Shown here in pieces: positions 25,225 through 32,646 of a stretch of 64,000 nt of DNA. The first letter of the stretch is position 1. The number at the start of each line of letters is the position of its first letter. The notes beneath the pieces were generated by a model, which worked only from the letters and a program-made list of their open reading frames with translations, was not told where the DNA came from and did not search any database. Made by a program: the position numbers and the translations under genes. The stretch comes from Flavobacteriales bacterium (GTDB lineage: Bacteria; Bacteroidota; Bacteroidia; Flavobacteriales_F; PHOS-HE28): the NCBI GenBank assembly GCA_020635715.1, contig JACJZG010000014.1, positions 41,860-105,859 of the forward strand, written 5' to 3'.

Positions 25225-27408
25225 ATGCGCTCTGCAATGAAGTACGGTCACGCGATCCTTACGACCTTATTCCTTGGCCTGGCAGCTCCCATGCTGGCCC
25301 AAGGCGATAACACCTCCTTCAACTGGAAGTTCGAGGAAGCCTCCAAGCTGATGGAGGAGAAATTCTTCAACCAAGCTGCGGATATCTGGAGCCAGCTGCT
25401 GGCCACCGATGGGGAGAACGCGAACCTGAACTACAAACTCGGGGTATCCTACTTCAACTCTTACAACCAGAAGGCCAAGGCCCTGCCCTACCTGGAGCGG
25501 GCCGCCGCCTTGCGCAAGAGCAACTTCGGTTCGTTCAACACCGCCGGCTACGACCCCTTCGACCCACGCGAGCGGAACGCTCCGGCCGAAGTGGACTACT
25601 ACCTCGGACGGGCCTACCACCTGAACAACCAGTTCGACAAGGCGGACGCGGCCTACCAGAAGTTCCTGGATGAGAGCGACCCGAAGCATGAACTGCGCGA
25701 GCTCGCCATGCGCGGCAAGGAGCAGACCGCCAATGCCCGGGTGCTCCAGGCCTCACCCATGGATTACCAGATCTCCAACGTGGGGCAGGTGATCAACTGG
25801 GCTGGGCCGGACTTCAGCCCGGTGCTCAGCGTGGATGGCAACGCCCTCTTCTACACCAGCCGTCGCGTTCGTCCGGACAGCGCCAACAGCGCCATCATCG
25901 ACCCGATCGCCGGCCAGCCCTACGAGAACGTGTATGTGAGCTACAAGGACCGTGAGGGTAACTGGCAGAAGCCCGAGGTGCTCAACATCAACCCGGCCGT
26001 GGGTCACCTGGCCACCATCAACGTCGCTGCCGACGGACAAACGCTCTTCGTATACCGCGATGACGGTGGTGATGGCAACATCTACGAAAGCAAGCTCGTG
26101 GGTGAGATCTGGAGCGATCCGGTGCTCATGGGCAGCGACATCAACACCAAGGCTTGGGAGACCCATGGGGCGCTCTCTGCCGATGGGAACACCTTCTACT
26201 TCGTGAGCGACCGCAAAGGCGGACTCGGTGGACGCGACATCTACCGCGTGGTGCGCCTGCCGAACGGGGAATGGAGCAAGGCGCAGAACCTCAGCCCGGT
26301 GATCAATACGAAGTACGATGAGGATGGACCCTTCATCCACCCGAACGGACGAACCCTCTACTTCAGTTCCAAAGGCCACAACTCCATGGGCGGCTTCGAC
26401 ATCTTCTATACGGAGATGAACGACGACGGCACCTGGACCGCTCCGAAGAACCTGGGTTCCCCGCTCAACACCACGGACGACGATGTGTTCTTCGTGACCA
26501 CCGCCGATGGCCGTCGTGGTTACTTCAGCTCGGACAAGAACAGCGGCTACGGCGAGAAGGACATCTACTTCGTGGACCTGCCGACCGAGATGGAGGCCGA
26601 AGGGCTCACCGTACTGAAGGGCTACATCATCCCTGCCGCTGGAGAGGAGCTCCCCCCCTCCACCATCCTCTACGTCACCGACAAGGCCACGGGTGAAGTG
26701 AAGAGCTACAAGCCCCGTCAGCGTGATGGCGTGTACGTGGCCATCCTGCCCCCCTGTAAAGAGTACAACCTGGATTACCGCGTGAACGACAAGACGGTTC
26801 ATACCGAGGACATCTTCGTGGAGTGTGAGAGCAGCTACCAGGAGATCAACAAGGAGATCTACCTGAGCCCGGTATCACTGGCCGGTCCGGCCAGCATCGT
26901 GGATCTGCCGAAGGGTGCGCCTCCTGGTAAGAAGGAGAAAGGCGAGGTCGTGAAGCCGGCTGCCGGTACGGAGAAGCCGATGACCGACAAGGAGATCAAG
27001 GAGAAGGGCACGAAGCATGCCACTCCCGACGCGAGCTACGCGGATGAATACGCGAAGTTCTACGTGTACAATGCGAAGGACATCGACCAGAACGAGCAGC
27101 GCTGGAAGGAGTTCATCGACACCGTGGTCGGCTTGATCGAGAAGAACGGCAAGGCCAACGTGGTGATCGAGGCCAGCGCCTCCAAGGTACCCACCAAGAC
27201 CTTCGGCACCAACGAGAACCTGAGCCGCCAGCGCATGGAGGACGCCCGCGCCCGCCTGCTCGAAGCCGTGAAGGCCCGTGGCAAGGATGAGACCAAGCTC
27301 TACCTGGAGGCCGTGAACAACCTGGTGCAGGGCCCCCGCTACCAAGGCGATTACAAGAACACGGACAAGTACGGCAAGTTCCAGTACGCCAAGCTGAAGG
27401 TGCGCTGA
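25225..27408 (+). CDS. TPR-PD40 propeller-OmpA-like envelope protein (PorE-like plan)
   Basis: 727 aa. Signal peptide (AILTTLFLGLAAPMLAQ), TPR repeats ~30-165 (KLGVSYFNSYNQKAKALPYLERA, YLGRAYHLNNQFDKADAAY), a PD40 propeller ~180-450 with DGNALFYTSRR, DGNTFYFVSDRKGGLGGRDIY and NGRTLYFSSKGHNSMGGFDIF, a beta-sandwich ~460-550, and an OmpA-like C-terminus. The order matches PorE, a T9SS component, but there is no lipobox and the OmpA part is divergent, so I call it PorE-like only. The start may be the ATG at 25237; TACATTTA at 25194 is a promoter candidate. Confidence 0.85.
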   Translation: MRSAMKYGHAILTTLFLGLAAPMLAQGDNTSFNWKFEEASKLMEEKFFNQAADIWSQLLATDGENANLNYKLGVSYFNSYNQKAKALPYLERAAALRKSNFGSFNTAGYDPFDPRERNAPAEVDYYLGRAYHLNNQFDKADAAYQKFLDESDPKHELRELAMRGKEQTANARVLQASPMDYQISNVGQVINWAGPDFSPVLSVDGNALFYTSRRVRPDSANSAIIDPIAGQPYENVYVSYKDREGNWQKPEVLNINPAVGHLATINVAADGQTLFVYRDDGGDGNIYESKLVGEIWSDPVLMGSDINTKAWETHGALSADGNTFYFVSDRKGGLGGRDIYRVVRLPNGEWSKAQNLSPVINTKYDEDGPFIHPNGRTLYFSSKGHNSMGGFDIFYTEMNDDGTWTAPKNLGSPLNTTDDDVFFVTTADGRRGYFSSDKNSGYGEKDIYFVDLPTEMEAEGLTVLKGYIIPAAGEELPPSTILYVTDKATGEVKSYKPRQRDGVYVAILPPCKEYNLDYRVNDKTVHTEDIFVECESSYQEINKEIYLSPVSLAGPASIVDLPKGAPPGKKEKGEVVKPAAGTEKPMTDKEIKEKGTKHATPDASYADEYAKFYVYNAKDIDQNEQRWKEFIDTVVGLIEKNGKANVVIEASASKVPTKTFGTNENLSRQRMEDARARLLEAVKARGKDETKLYLEAVNNLVQGPRYQGDYKNTDKYGKFQYAKLKVR

Positions 27409-27434
27409 TCCGCCGGATCGTTCAGAACTCATGG

Positions 27435-27467
27435 GAGCCCCGGACACCGTTCCGGGGCTCTTTCATT
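27435..27467 (+). terminator. Rho-independent terminator after PorE-like gene
   Basis: GAGCCCCGG (27435-27443), loop ACACCGTT, CCGGGGCTC (27452-27460), then TTTCATT. A 9-base perfect GC-rich stem with a T-rich tail. Confidence 0.85.
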
Positions 27468-27475
27468 CAACTTTG
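27468..27475 (+). promoter_or_regulatory. -7-like element for exonuclease gene
   Basis: CAACTTTG ends 5 bases before the ATG at 27481, immediately after the terminator of the previous gene. The same octamer precedes the gene at 51315. Confidence 0.5.
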
Positions 27476-27480
27476 TCGGG

Positions 27481-28254
27481 ATGGCACTCGAACTGCAACG
27501 TCCCCTCGCCTTCTTCGACCTCGAGACCACTGGCACCCGCATCGGCAAGGACCGGATCGTGCAGATCGGGATCGTCCGGATACAGCCGAACGGTGAGCGC
27601 GAACGTTACCAGACCCTGGTGAACCCGGAGATCCCCATTCCACCGGAATCCACGGCCATCCATGGGATCAGCGACCTGGATGTGGCCATGGCCCCGACCT
27701 TGGAGGCGGTCGCCCGCGAGGTATTGGATGAACTGGCCGGTTGCGACCTGGCCGGCTTCAACGTCCTTCGCTTCGACATCCCCTTCCTGACCGAGGAACT
27801 GCACCGGGTTGGCGTGGATTGGAGCACGGCGGATCTGCGGGTGGTGGACGTGCAACGGATCTTCCACAAGATGGAACCACGCGACCTGAGCGCCGCGTTG
27901 CGCTTCTACTGCGGACGGGAACATGAAGGCGCCCATGACGCCCTGGCCGATGTGGAGGCCACCGCCGATGTGCTCCTGGCCCAGTTGGACCGCTACCCCG
28001 ACCAACTGAAGAGCGACGTCGGTTCCCTCGGCGAGATCAGTGGCGACCGGCAGCGCAGCCCGGATGCCGCTGGCAAGCTCCGCTTCGATGACCGTGGTGC
28101 CATCTGCCTGGGCTTTGGGAAATACAGCGGCTGGACCCTGGAGAACATCGGTCGCCATGACCCCGGCTACCTGCAATGGCTGATGACCAAGGCCGAACTG
28201 CCAGGCAGCACCCTGGCGGTGATGCGGAACGCGCTGGCGGATATCCAACCTTGA
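27481..28254 (+). CDS. DnaQ-like 3'-5' exonuclease with ExoX-like C-terminus
   Basis: 257 aa. DEDDh exonuclease motifs: LAFFDLETTGT (ExoI, ~10-19), FNVLRFDIPFL (ExoII, ~95-105) and HDALADVEATADV (ExoIII with the catalytic His, ~150). The C-terminal ~50 residues (LGFGKYSGWTLENIGRHD, YLQWLMTKAELP) match the small domain found at the end of exodeoxyribonuclease X-type proteins. Likely a single-strand DNA 3'-5' exonuclease in repair or RNA turnover. The FAH-type gene starts 5 bases after its stop. Confidence 0.92.
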   Translation: MALELQRPLAFFDLETTGTRIGKDRIVQIGIVRIQPNGERERYQTLVNPEIPIPPESTAIHGISDLDVAMAPTLEAVAREVLDELAGCDLAGFNVLRFDIPFLTEELHRVGVDWSTADLRVVDVQRIFHKMEPRDLSAALRFYCGREHEGAHDALADVEATADVLLAQLDRYPDQLKSDVGSLGEISGDRQRSPDAAGKLRFDDRGAICLGFGKYSGWTLENIGRHDPGYLQWLMTKAELPGSTLAVMRNALADIQP

Positions 28255-28259
28255 ACCCC

Positions 28260-28874
28260 ATGAAGATCGTCTGCATCGGCCGCAACTATGGCGAGCACAC
28301 CAAGGAACTCGGCAACGCGGTACCGGATGAACCCGTCGTCTTCCTGAAGCCGCCATCCGCTTTGATCCCGAGGAACAGCCCGATCAACCTGCCTGCCTTC
28401 AGCACCGATGTCCACCACGAGATCGAACTCGTTTATGCCATTGGGCGGCGGAACGGTCGTGCCGTGGCGGACAAGGTGACCATCGGCCTGGACCTCACGG
28501 CGCGGGACGTGCAACAGGAACTGAAGTCGAAAGGACTTCCCTGGGAGAAGGCGAAGTCCTTCGATGGATCGGCATATGTGGCCGATGCGTTCACAGCGCT
28601 TGAATCGTTCCCCAGCAGTGGACATACCATCGAGTTCATGCTCAAGAAGAACGGCCAGGTGGTGCAGAGCGGCCATAGCGGCCAGATGATCTTCCCGGTG
28701 GATGCGCTCATCGCACATGTGGAGCGATACATGACCTTGGAGCCGGGTGACCTGCTCTTCACCGGAACGCCCGCCGGCGTGGGTGGACTGGCGCACGGTG
28801 ACCGCCTGGAGGGCTACCTCCTCGGGGAACTCCTCTTCGACCTGGAGGTGAAGGGGCCTGCAAGCCAGCGGTAA
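28260..28874 (+). CDS. Fumarylacetoacetate hydrolase family protein
   Basis: 204 aa, the short form of the family (YcgM/FAHD1-like). Conserved parts: MKIVCIGRNYGEH, VFLKPPSALI, HHEIELVYAIGR (metal-ligand EIE), GLDLTARDVQ, KSFDGSAYVAD, and GDLLFTGTPAGVGGL. Members hydrolyse or decarboxylate acylpyruvates or oxaloacetate with Mg2+. The ATG at 28260 is chosen because the protein match begins there; longer frames would overlap the exonuclease. Probably cotranscribed with the exonuclease. Confidence 0.93.
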   Translation: MKIVCIGRNYGEHTKELGNAVPDEPVVFLKPPSALIPRNSPINLPAFSTDVHHEIELVYAIGRRNGRAVADKVTIGLDLTARDVQQELKSKGLPWEKAKSFDGSAYVADAFTALESFPSSGHTIEFMLKKNGQVVQSGHSGQMIFPVDALIAHVERYMTLEPGDLLFTGTPAGVGGLAHGDRLEGYLLGELLFDLEVKGPASQR

Positions 28875-28876
28875 GG

Positions 28877-28884
28877 TACCTTTG
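28877..28884 (+). promoter_or_regulatory. -7 element (TACCTTTG) for kdsA
   Basis: Exact TAnnTTTG match ending 6 bases before the ATG at 28891, so a transcript starting at the usual distance would have almost no 5' leader. It overlaps the end of the preceding gene's spacer. Confidence 0.65.
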
Positions 28885-28890
28885 CGGCCC

Positions 28891-29736
28891 ATGACCAAGA
28901 TCGTCCAGGTAGGCGACATCGCCTGCGGTAGCGACCAACTGTTCCTGATCAGCGGCCCGTGCGTGATCGAGACGGAGGATGTGATGTTGCGCACCGCCGA
29001 GAAGTTGAAGGAGGTGAGCGAGCGCACCAAGGTGCCCGTGATCTACAAGAGCAGCTTCACCAAGGACAACCGCAGCAGCGTCGACTTCTACCAGGGTCCC
29101 GGGCTCGATGAAGGCCTCAAGGTGCTCGCACGGATCAAGAAGGACTTCGGCTTCCCGATCCTCACCGACATCCACTACCCCAGCCAGGCGAAGCCCGCGG
29201 CCGAAGTGGTGGACGTGCTGCAGATACCGGCCTACCTGGTGATGCAGACCACCTTGGTGACCGAGGCCGCGAAGACCGGCGCTGTCATCAACCTGAAGCA
29301 CGCACAATTCCTGGCCCCGGACAACATGATCAAGCCGGCTGAGAAGTGCGTGAGCGTGGGCAATGACCGGATCATCCTCACCGAACGCGGCTACACCTTC
29401 GGGTACAACGACCTGATCGTGGATCCGCGCGCCTTCCACCACATGCGGAAAACGGGCTATCCGGTGGTCTTCGACATCACCCACAGCATCCGCAAGTATG
29501 GCATCCCCAGCGCCGATCCGAAAGGCGGCAACCGCGACGTGATGCCCACCATCGCACGCGCCGGCGTGGCCGCAGGAGTTGACGGTGTGTTCATCGAAAC
29601 GCATCCCGACCCGAGCAAAGCCCTGTGCGACGCCGCCAGCCAGCTCTGTGTGTACGACCTGGAGGAATTCCTCAAGCCGCTGCTGGACATCCACGCGGTG
29701 GAAGTGAAGCACCGTCAAGTACACGTGAACGCTTGA
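28891..29736 (+). CDS. kdsA: 3-deoxy-8-phosphooctulonate synthase
   Basis: 281 aa, normal length. KdsA motifs: LFLISGPCVIET, YKSSFTKDNRSS, YQGPGLDEGL, PILTDIHYPSQA, DVLQIPAYLVMQT, GNDRIILTERGYTFGYNDL, VVFDITHSI and GVFIETHPDPSKA. It condenses arabinose-5-phosphate with phosphoenolpyruvate to Kdo-8-phosphate for lipopolysaccharide. The ATG is 6 bases after a perfect TACCTTTG element. The next two same-strand genes are a transaldolase-CBS fusion and a KdsC-like phosphatase, suggesting a Kdo gene cluster. Confidence 0.97.
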   Translation: MTKIVQVGDIACGSDQLFLISGPCVIETEDVMLRTAEKLKEVSERTKVPVIYKSSFTKDNRSSVDFYQGPGLDEGLKVLARIKKDFGFPILTDIHYPSQAKPAAEVVDVLQIPAYLVMQTTLVTEAAKTGAVINLKHAQFLAPDNMIKPAEKCVSVGNDRIILTERGYTFGYNDLIVDPRAFHHMRKTGYPVVFDITHSIRKYGIPSADPKGGNRDVMPTIARAGVAAGVDGVFIETHPDPSKALCDAASQLCVYDLEEFLKPLLDIHAVEVKHRQVHVNA

Positions 29737-29820
29737 TCGAAGCATCGGTACAGTCGACCCAGTGGGTAGACACGACTGGTGCATAGCCCCGGACCAGAAC
29801 ACAAGCCCCAAGAACGAAGC

Positions 29821-30843
29821 ATGGAACTCTACCTCGACAGCGCCGACATCAAGGAGATCGACGAAGCCTTCAAGCTCGGCTTCCTCACCGGCCTCACCAC
29901 CACACCGACGTTCATGCACCGTGGCGGTGTCACGAACATCGACAAGATGATCCTGGACCTCGCCAAGAAGGTGCCCATCCTGCAGGTGGAGGCCCTCGGT
30001 GAGACCGCGGAAGAAGTGGTGAAGGAGGCGAAGCGCCAGCTGAAGATGGGCCTGAAGAAGGAGACCACCGTCTTCAAGATCCCCGTGAGCCTCGAAGGCC
30101 TGCGCGCCTGCAAGATGCTGCGCAATGAGGGCATCATGGTGAACGTGCACCTCGTGTACACATTGCAACAGGCGTACATGGCGATGCAGGCCGGCGCGAG
30201 CTATGTGTGCCCGCTCGTGGGCCGTCTACAGGACCAGGGGCATGATGCCCTCGCCCTCGTGGAGCAGTGCGTGCGCGCCGTGAACTACTACGGCTACGAC
30301 ACCAAGATCATGTTCAGCAGTGTGCGTACCGTGGAGCATGTGCGCAATGCCGTGGACCTTGGTGTGCACACGATCACCGTGCCCTGGAAGCTGATGAAGC
30401 AGCTCACCGACAACCATTTCACCGCCATCGGCACCAAGCAGTTCTATGTGGACACGCGCCTGATCACCATGAAGGTGAAGGATGTCGTGAGCCGTACCAA
30501 CCCCATCGTGAAGGACAGCGCCACGATCAGCGATGCGCTGGTGGAGATGACCAGGCACGGCTTCGGCGCGGTGATGGTGGTGGACAGCAAAGGCAAGAAC
30601 CTCGGCATGTTCACCGATGGTGGCCTGCGCCGCGGCTTGGAGAAGGAGGGCAACAAGTTCCTCACCAAGAAGCTGAGCACCCTGAAGTTCAACGCGCCCT
30701 TCACCATCAGCCCCGAAGCCCTCTTGGATGAGGCCCAGAAGGCTTTCAAGGAGCACAAGGTGGATACGCTGAGCGTGAGCGAGAACGGCAAGCAGCTCGG
30801 CATGTTGGATATCCAGGACCTGATCAAGGCGATCTCGGCCTAA
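29821..30843 (+). CDS. Transaldolase/FSA-like domain fused to KdsD-type CBS pair
   Basis: 340 aa. Residues 1-~215 are a small transaldolase/fructose-6-phosphate aldolase barrel: MELYLDSADI, Schiff-base Lys86 in VFKIPVSLEGL, GASYVCPLVGRLQDQG. Several usual residues differ: TTNP is TTTP (Thr28 for Asn), His110 where FSA/TalC have Thr, and Cys130-Pro-Leu132 where FSA has Ala-Pro-Tyr. Residues ~216-340 are two CBS motifs with GMFTDGGLRRGLEKEGN (262-278), close to the FTDGDLRR signature of arabinose-5-phosphate isomerases (KdsD/KpsF). It sits between kdsA and a KdsC-like gene, where an arabinose-5-phosphate source would be expected. Function is inferred, not known. Confidence 0.88.
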   Translation: MELYLDSADIKEIDEAFKLGFLTGLTTTPTFMHRGGVTNIDKMILDLAKKVPILQVEALGETAEEVVKEAKRQLKMGLKKETTVFKIPVSLEGLRACKMLRNEGIMVNVHLVYTLQQAYMAMQAGASYVCPLVGRLQDQGHDALALVEQCVRAVNYYGYDTKIMFSSVRTVEHVRNAVDLGVHTITVPWKLMKQLTDNHFTAIGTKQFYVDTRLITMKVKDVVSRTNPIVKDSATISDALVEMTRHGFGAVMVVDSKGKNLGMFTDGGLRRGLEKEGNKFLTKKLSTLKFNAPFTISPEALLDEAQKAFKEHKVDTLSVSENGKQLGMLDIQDLIKAISA

Positions 30844-30864
30844 GCTGCGCTCCGGCCCGGCGCA

Positions 30865-30953
30865 CGTTGCGTGTTGATCGATCACGCGTTATTTGTTGCG
30901 GGTAGGACGATCGAACCAGCAACACGTAACACGCCAACACGCAAAGCACTCCC
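30865..30953 (+). repeat. Inverted and short direct repeats in spacer before KdsC-like gene
   Basis: GCGTGTTG near 30870 and CAACACGC near 30935 form an inverted pair, with repeated AACACG units (AACACGTAACACG, CAACACGC) between. The spacer ends at the GTG of the next gene. It may fold in the mRNA or be a degenerate dispersed repeat. Confidence 0.4.
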
Positions 30954-31631
30954 GTGAGCCTCCTTCACCCCTACCTGAGCCAAGGCCTCCGGATAACACG
31001 ACCTGAGCCGGAATTGGAGCATCGACTGGCTTCCGTCAAGGCCGTGCTCTTCGACTGGGATGGCGTCTTCAACGATGGCTTCAAGGATGCGGAGGGCGGC
31101 AGCCCCTTCAGTGAAGTGGGTAGTATGGGCGTGAATCTGCTGCGCTTCGCCCTATGGCTGCGGAACGGTTACTTGCCGAAGGCTGCGGTGATCACCGGCC
31201 AGCACAATCCCTTCGCGGAGCGCTTCGCCCAGCGTGAGCGGTTGCATGGCGTGTACATGGGCTTCACCAACAAGCCAGAGGCATTCGATGCCTTCCTGGA
31301 GCAGTACAAGCTGAAGCCGGAGGAGGTGGCCTTCATATTCGACGATGTGCTCGACCTGCCCGTGGCGGCGCGTTGCGGCTTGCGCATCATGATCGGTAGT
31401 GCAGCCACGGAATGGTTGGTGGAACAGGTCATCGCGCGCGGCGAGGTGGACATCATCACAGCCAACAGTGGTGGCGACAATGGTCTACGTGAGGCCACCG
31501 ATGCCATGATCGCCTTGCTGGGCAATGGTGCCGATGTGATCGCGCACCGCACCGCCTATTCCGATACCTACCAGCGCTACCTCAGCGAACGTCAGGCCGT
31601 GGCTTCGTCCATCGTCCGGAACGCACGCTGA
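30954..31631 (+). CDS. KdsC-like HAD phosphatase
   Basis: 225 aa from a GTG. HAD motif I VLFDWDGVFNDG (Asp34, Asp36), motif II AAVITGQ, motif IV FIFDDVLDLPVAARCGL (cf. GDDxxDLP in KdsC), and GGDNGLREATDAMI matching the C-terminal GGxGAVREV of KdsC. A ~28-residue N-terminal extension and SEVGSMGVNLL in place of the usual F-x-x-RDG-x-G region mark it as divergent. Its probable job is removing phosphate from Kdo-8-phosphate, after KdsA; another sugar phosphate is possible. Start is GTG because no upstream ATG in frame fits. Confidence 0.8.
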   Translation: MSLLHPYLSQGLRITRPEPELEHRLASVKAVLFDWDGVFNDGFKDAEGGSPFSEVGSMGVNLLRFALWLRNGYLPKAAVITGQHNPFAERFAQRERLHGVYMGFTNKPEAFDAFLEQYKLKPEEVAFIFDDVLDLPVAARCGLRIMIGSAATEWLVEQVIARGEVDIITANSGGDNGLREATDAMIALLGNGADVIAHRTAYSDTYQRYLSERQAVASSIVRNAR

Positions 31632-32069
31632 TCAGCGCAACCGGATCCGCACCGGGTTCCTCGGCTCACCCACCTGGACCGCCGCAAGCCTGAACGAGGG
31701 TGGCCCGGCGTTCACCGGTGCATCATTGCTGAACCCGTACGGCTCCTGCGGCCACCCGATCCACGAGGTATTCAGCTTCCCATCGCTGTTGATGTCATGG
31801 AAGACCTTCACGGCATAGGTGCCCTCCTCCACCTTGTCGAACACGCAGGCCACGGTCCTCGAAGTGGCTGGAACGCTCATGGTCCGGCAGCCCTGCTCGG
31901 TGTCGTAAGCCTCCTTGTTCGGGCAAAGCGCCACGCGCAGGATACCGCCCGCTTCCGGCTTGTTCAGCACGACCTCTATACGCAGCTCGCTCTGTGGTCG
32001 TGCGGATGCAGCAAGCAGCAGGAGGACCAGCATCACCAACGACCGACCGCGAGCCTCAGAATCGCGCAT
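31632..32069 (-). CDS. DUF2141 family secreted protein
   Basis: 145 aa from the ATG at 32069 (MRDSEARGRSLVMLVLLLLAASARPQ gives a signal peptide; a later start at the internal Met is possible). The mature part has IEVVLNKPEAGGILRVALCPN, CVFDKVEEGTYAVKVFHDINSDGKLNTSW and PYGFSNDAP, the DUF2141 pattern. The function of DUF2141 is unknown; it is thought to be exported. It is the last gene of an overlapping minus-strand operon; its first 14 bases overlap the end of aat. Confidence 0.85.
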   Translation of the reverse strand: MRDSEARGRSLVMLVLLLLAASARPQSELRIEVVLNKPEAGGILRVALCPNKEAYDTEQGCRTMSVPATSRTVACVFDKVEEGTYAVKVFHDINSDGKLNTSWIGWPQEPYGFSNDAPVNAGPPSFRLAAVQVGEPRNPVRIRLR

Positions 32070-32646
32070 CCACCTCAAGCGCAGCGTCCAAACGCTCCCG
32101 GAACCGTGTTCGCGGGATCTCCACCGCACCAAGCTGTCGTGTGAAGTCATTCAGGTATTGTGTGTCGAACAGGACATGGCCCTGTCGTTGGAGATGGCCG
32201 ACCAGGGCGAAGAACGCGGACTTGCCGGCATTGGTCCGCCGACTGAACATGCTCTCGCCGAAGAAGGCGCCGCGCAAGGATACGCCGTAGATGCCACCCA
32301 CGAGTTCGCCGTCCACCCAGGTCTCCACCGAATGCGCGTAGCCCGCACCGTGCAGGGCGACATAGGTGTTGATCAGGCGCTCATCGATCCAGGTCTCCTC
32401 CCGATCGGCACAGGCCCTGATCACCGCTTCGAAGGCTTCATCGATCGTCGTGGTGAAGCCTGCCTGCCGAAAGGCACGGATGGCTCGCGCGTTCGGTCCA
32501 AGTTGCTTCAATGGGAAGACGGCCCGCGGGTCGGGATCATGCCAGTAGAGTTCGCCATCGTCGTGGCACATCGGGAAGCGACCTGTACCGTAGGCCAGCA
32601 ACAGCTCCGTTATCGGGATCGTCTCAACGTGGACAGAGCCGTTCAC
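32056..32646 (-). CDS. aat: Leucyl/phenylalanyl-tRNA-protein transferase
   Basis: 196 aa from a GTG at 32646. Aat motifs: ITELLLAYGTGRFPM, YWHDPDPRAVFPL, GGIYGVSLRGAFFGESMFSRRTNAGKSAF (residues ~110-138), and FDTQYLNDFTRQLGAVEIPR. It adds Leu or Phe to N-terminal basic residues, marking proteins for ClpAP. The GTG overlaps the protease stop codon (GTGA), which fixes the start; longer frames run into the protease gene and are rejected. Confidence 0.95.
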   Translation of the reverse strand: MNGSVHVETIPITELLLAYGTGRFPMCHDDGELYWHDPDPRAVFPLKQLGPNARAIRAFRQAGFTTTIDEAFEAVIRACADREETWIDERLINTYVALHGAGYAHSVETWVDGELVGGIYGVSLRGAFFGESMFSRRTNAGKSAFFALVGHLQRQGHVLFDTQYLNDFTRQLGAVEIPRTRFRERLDAALEVDARF

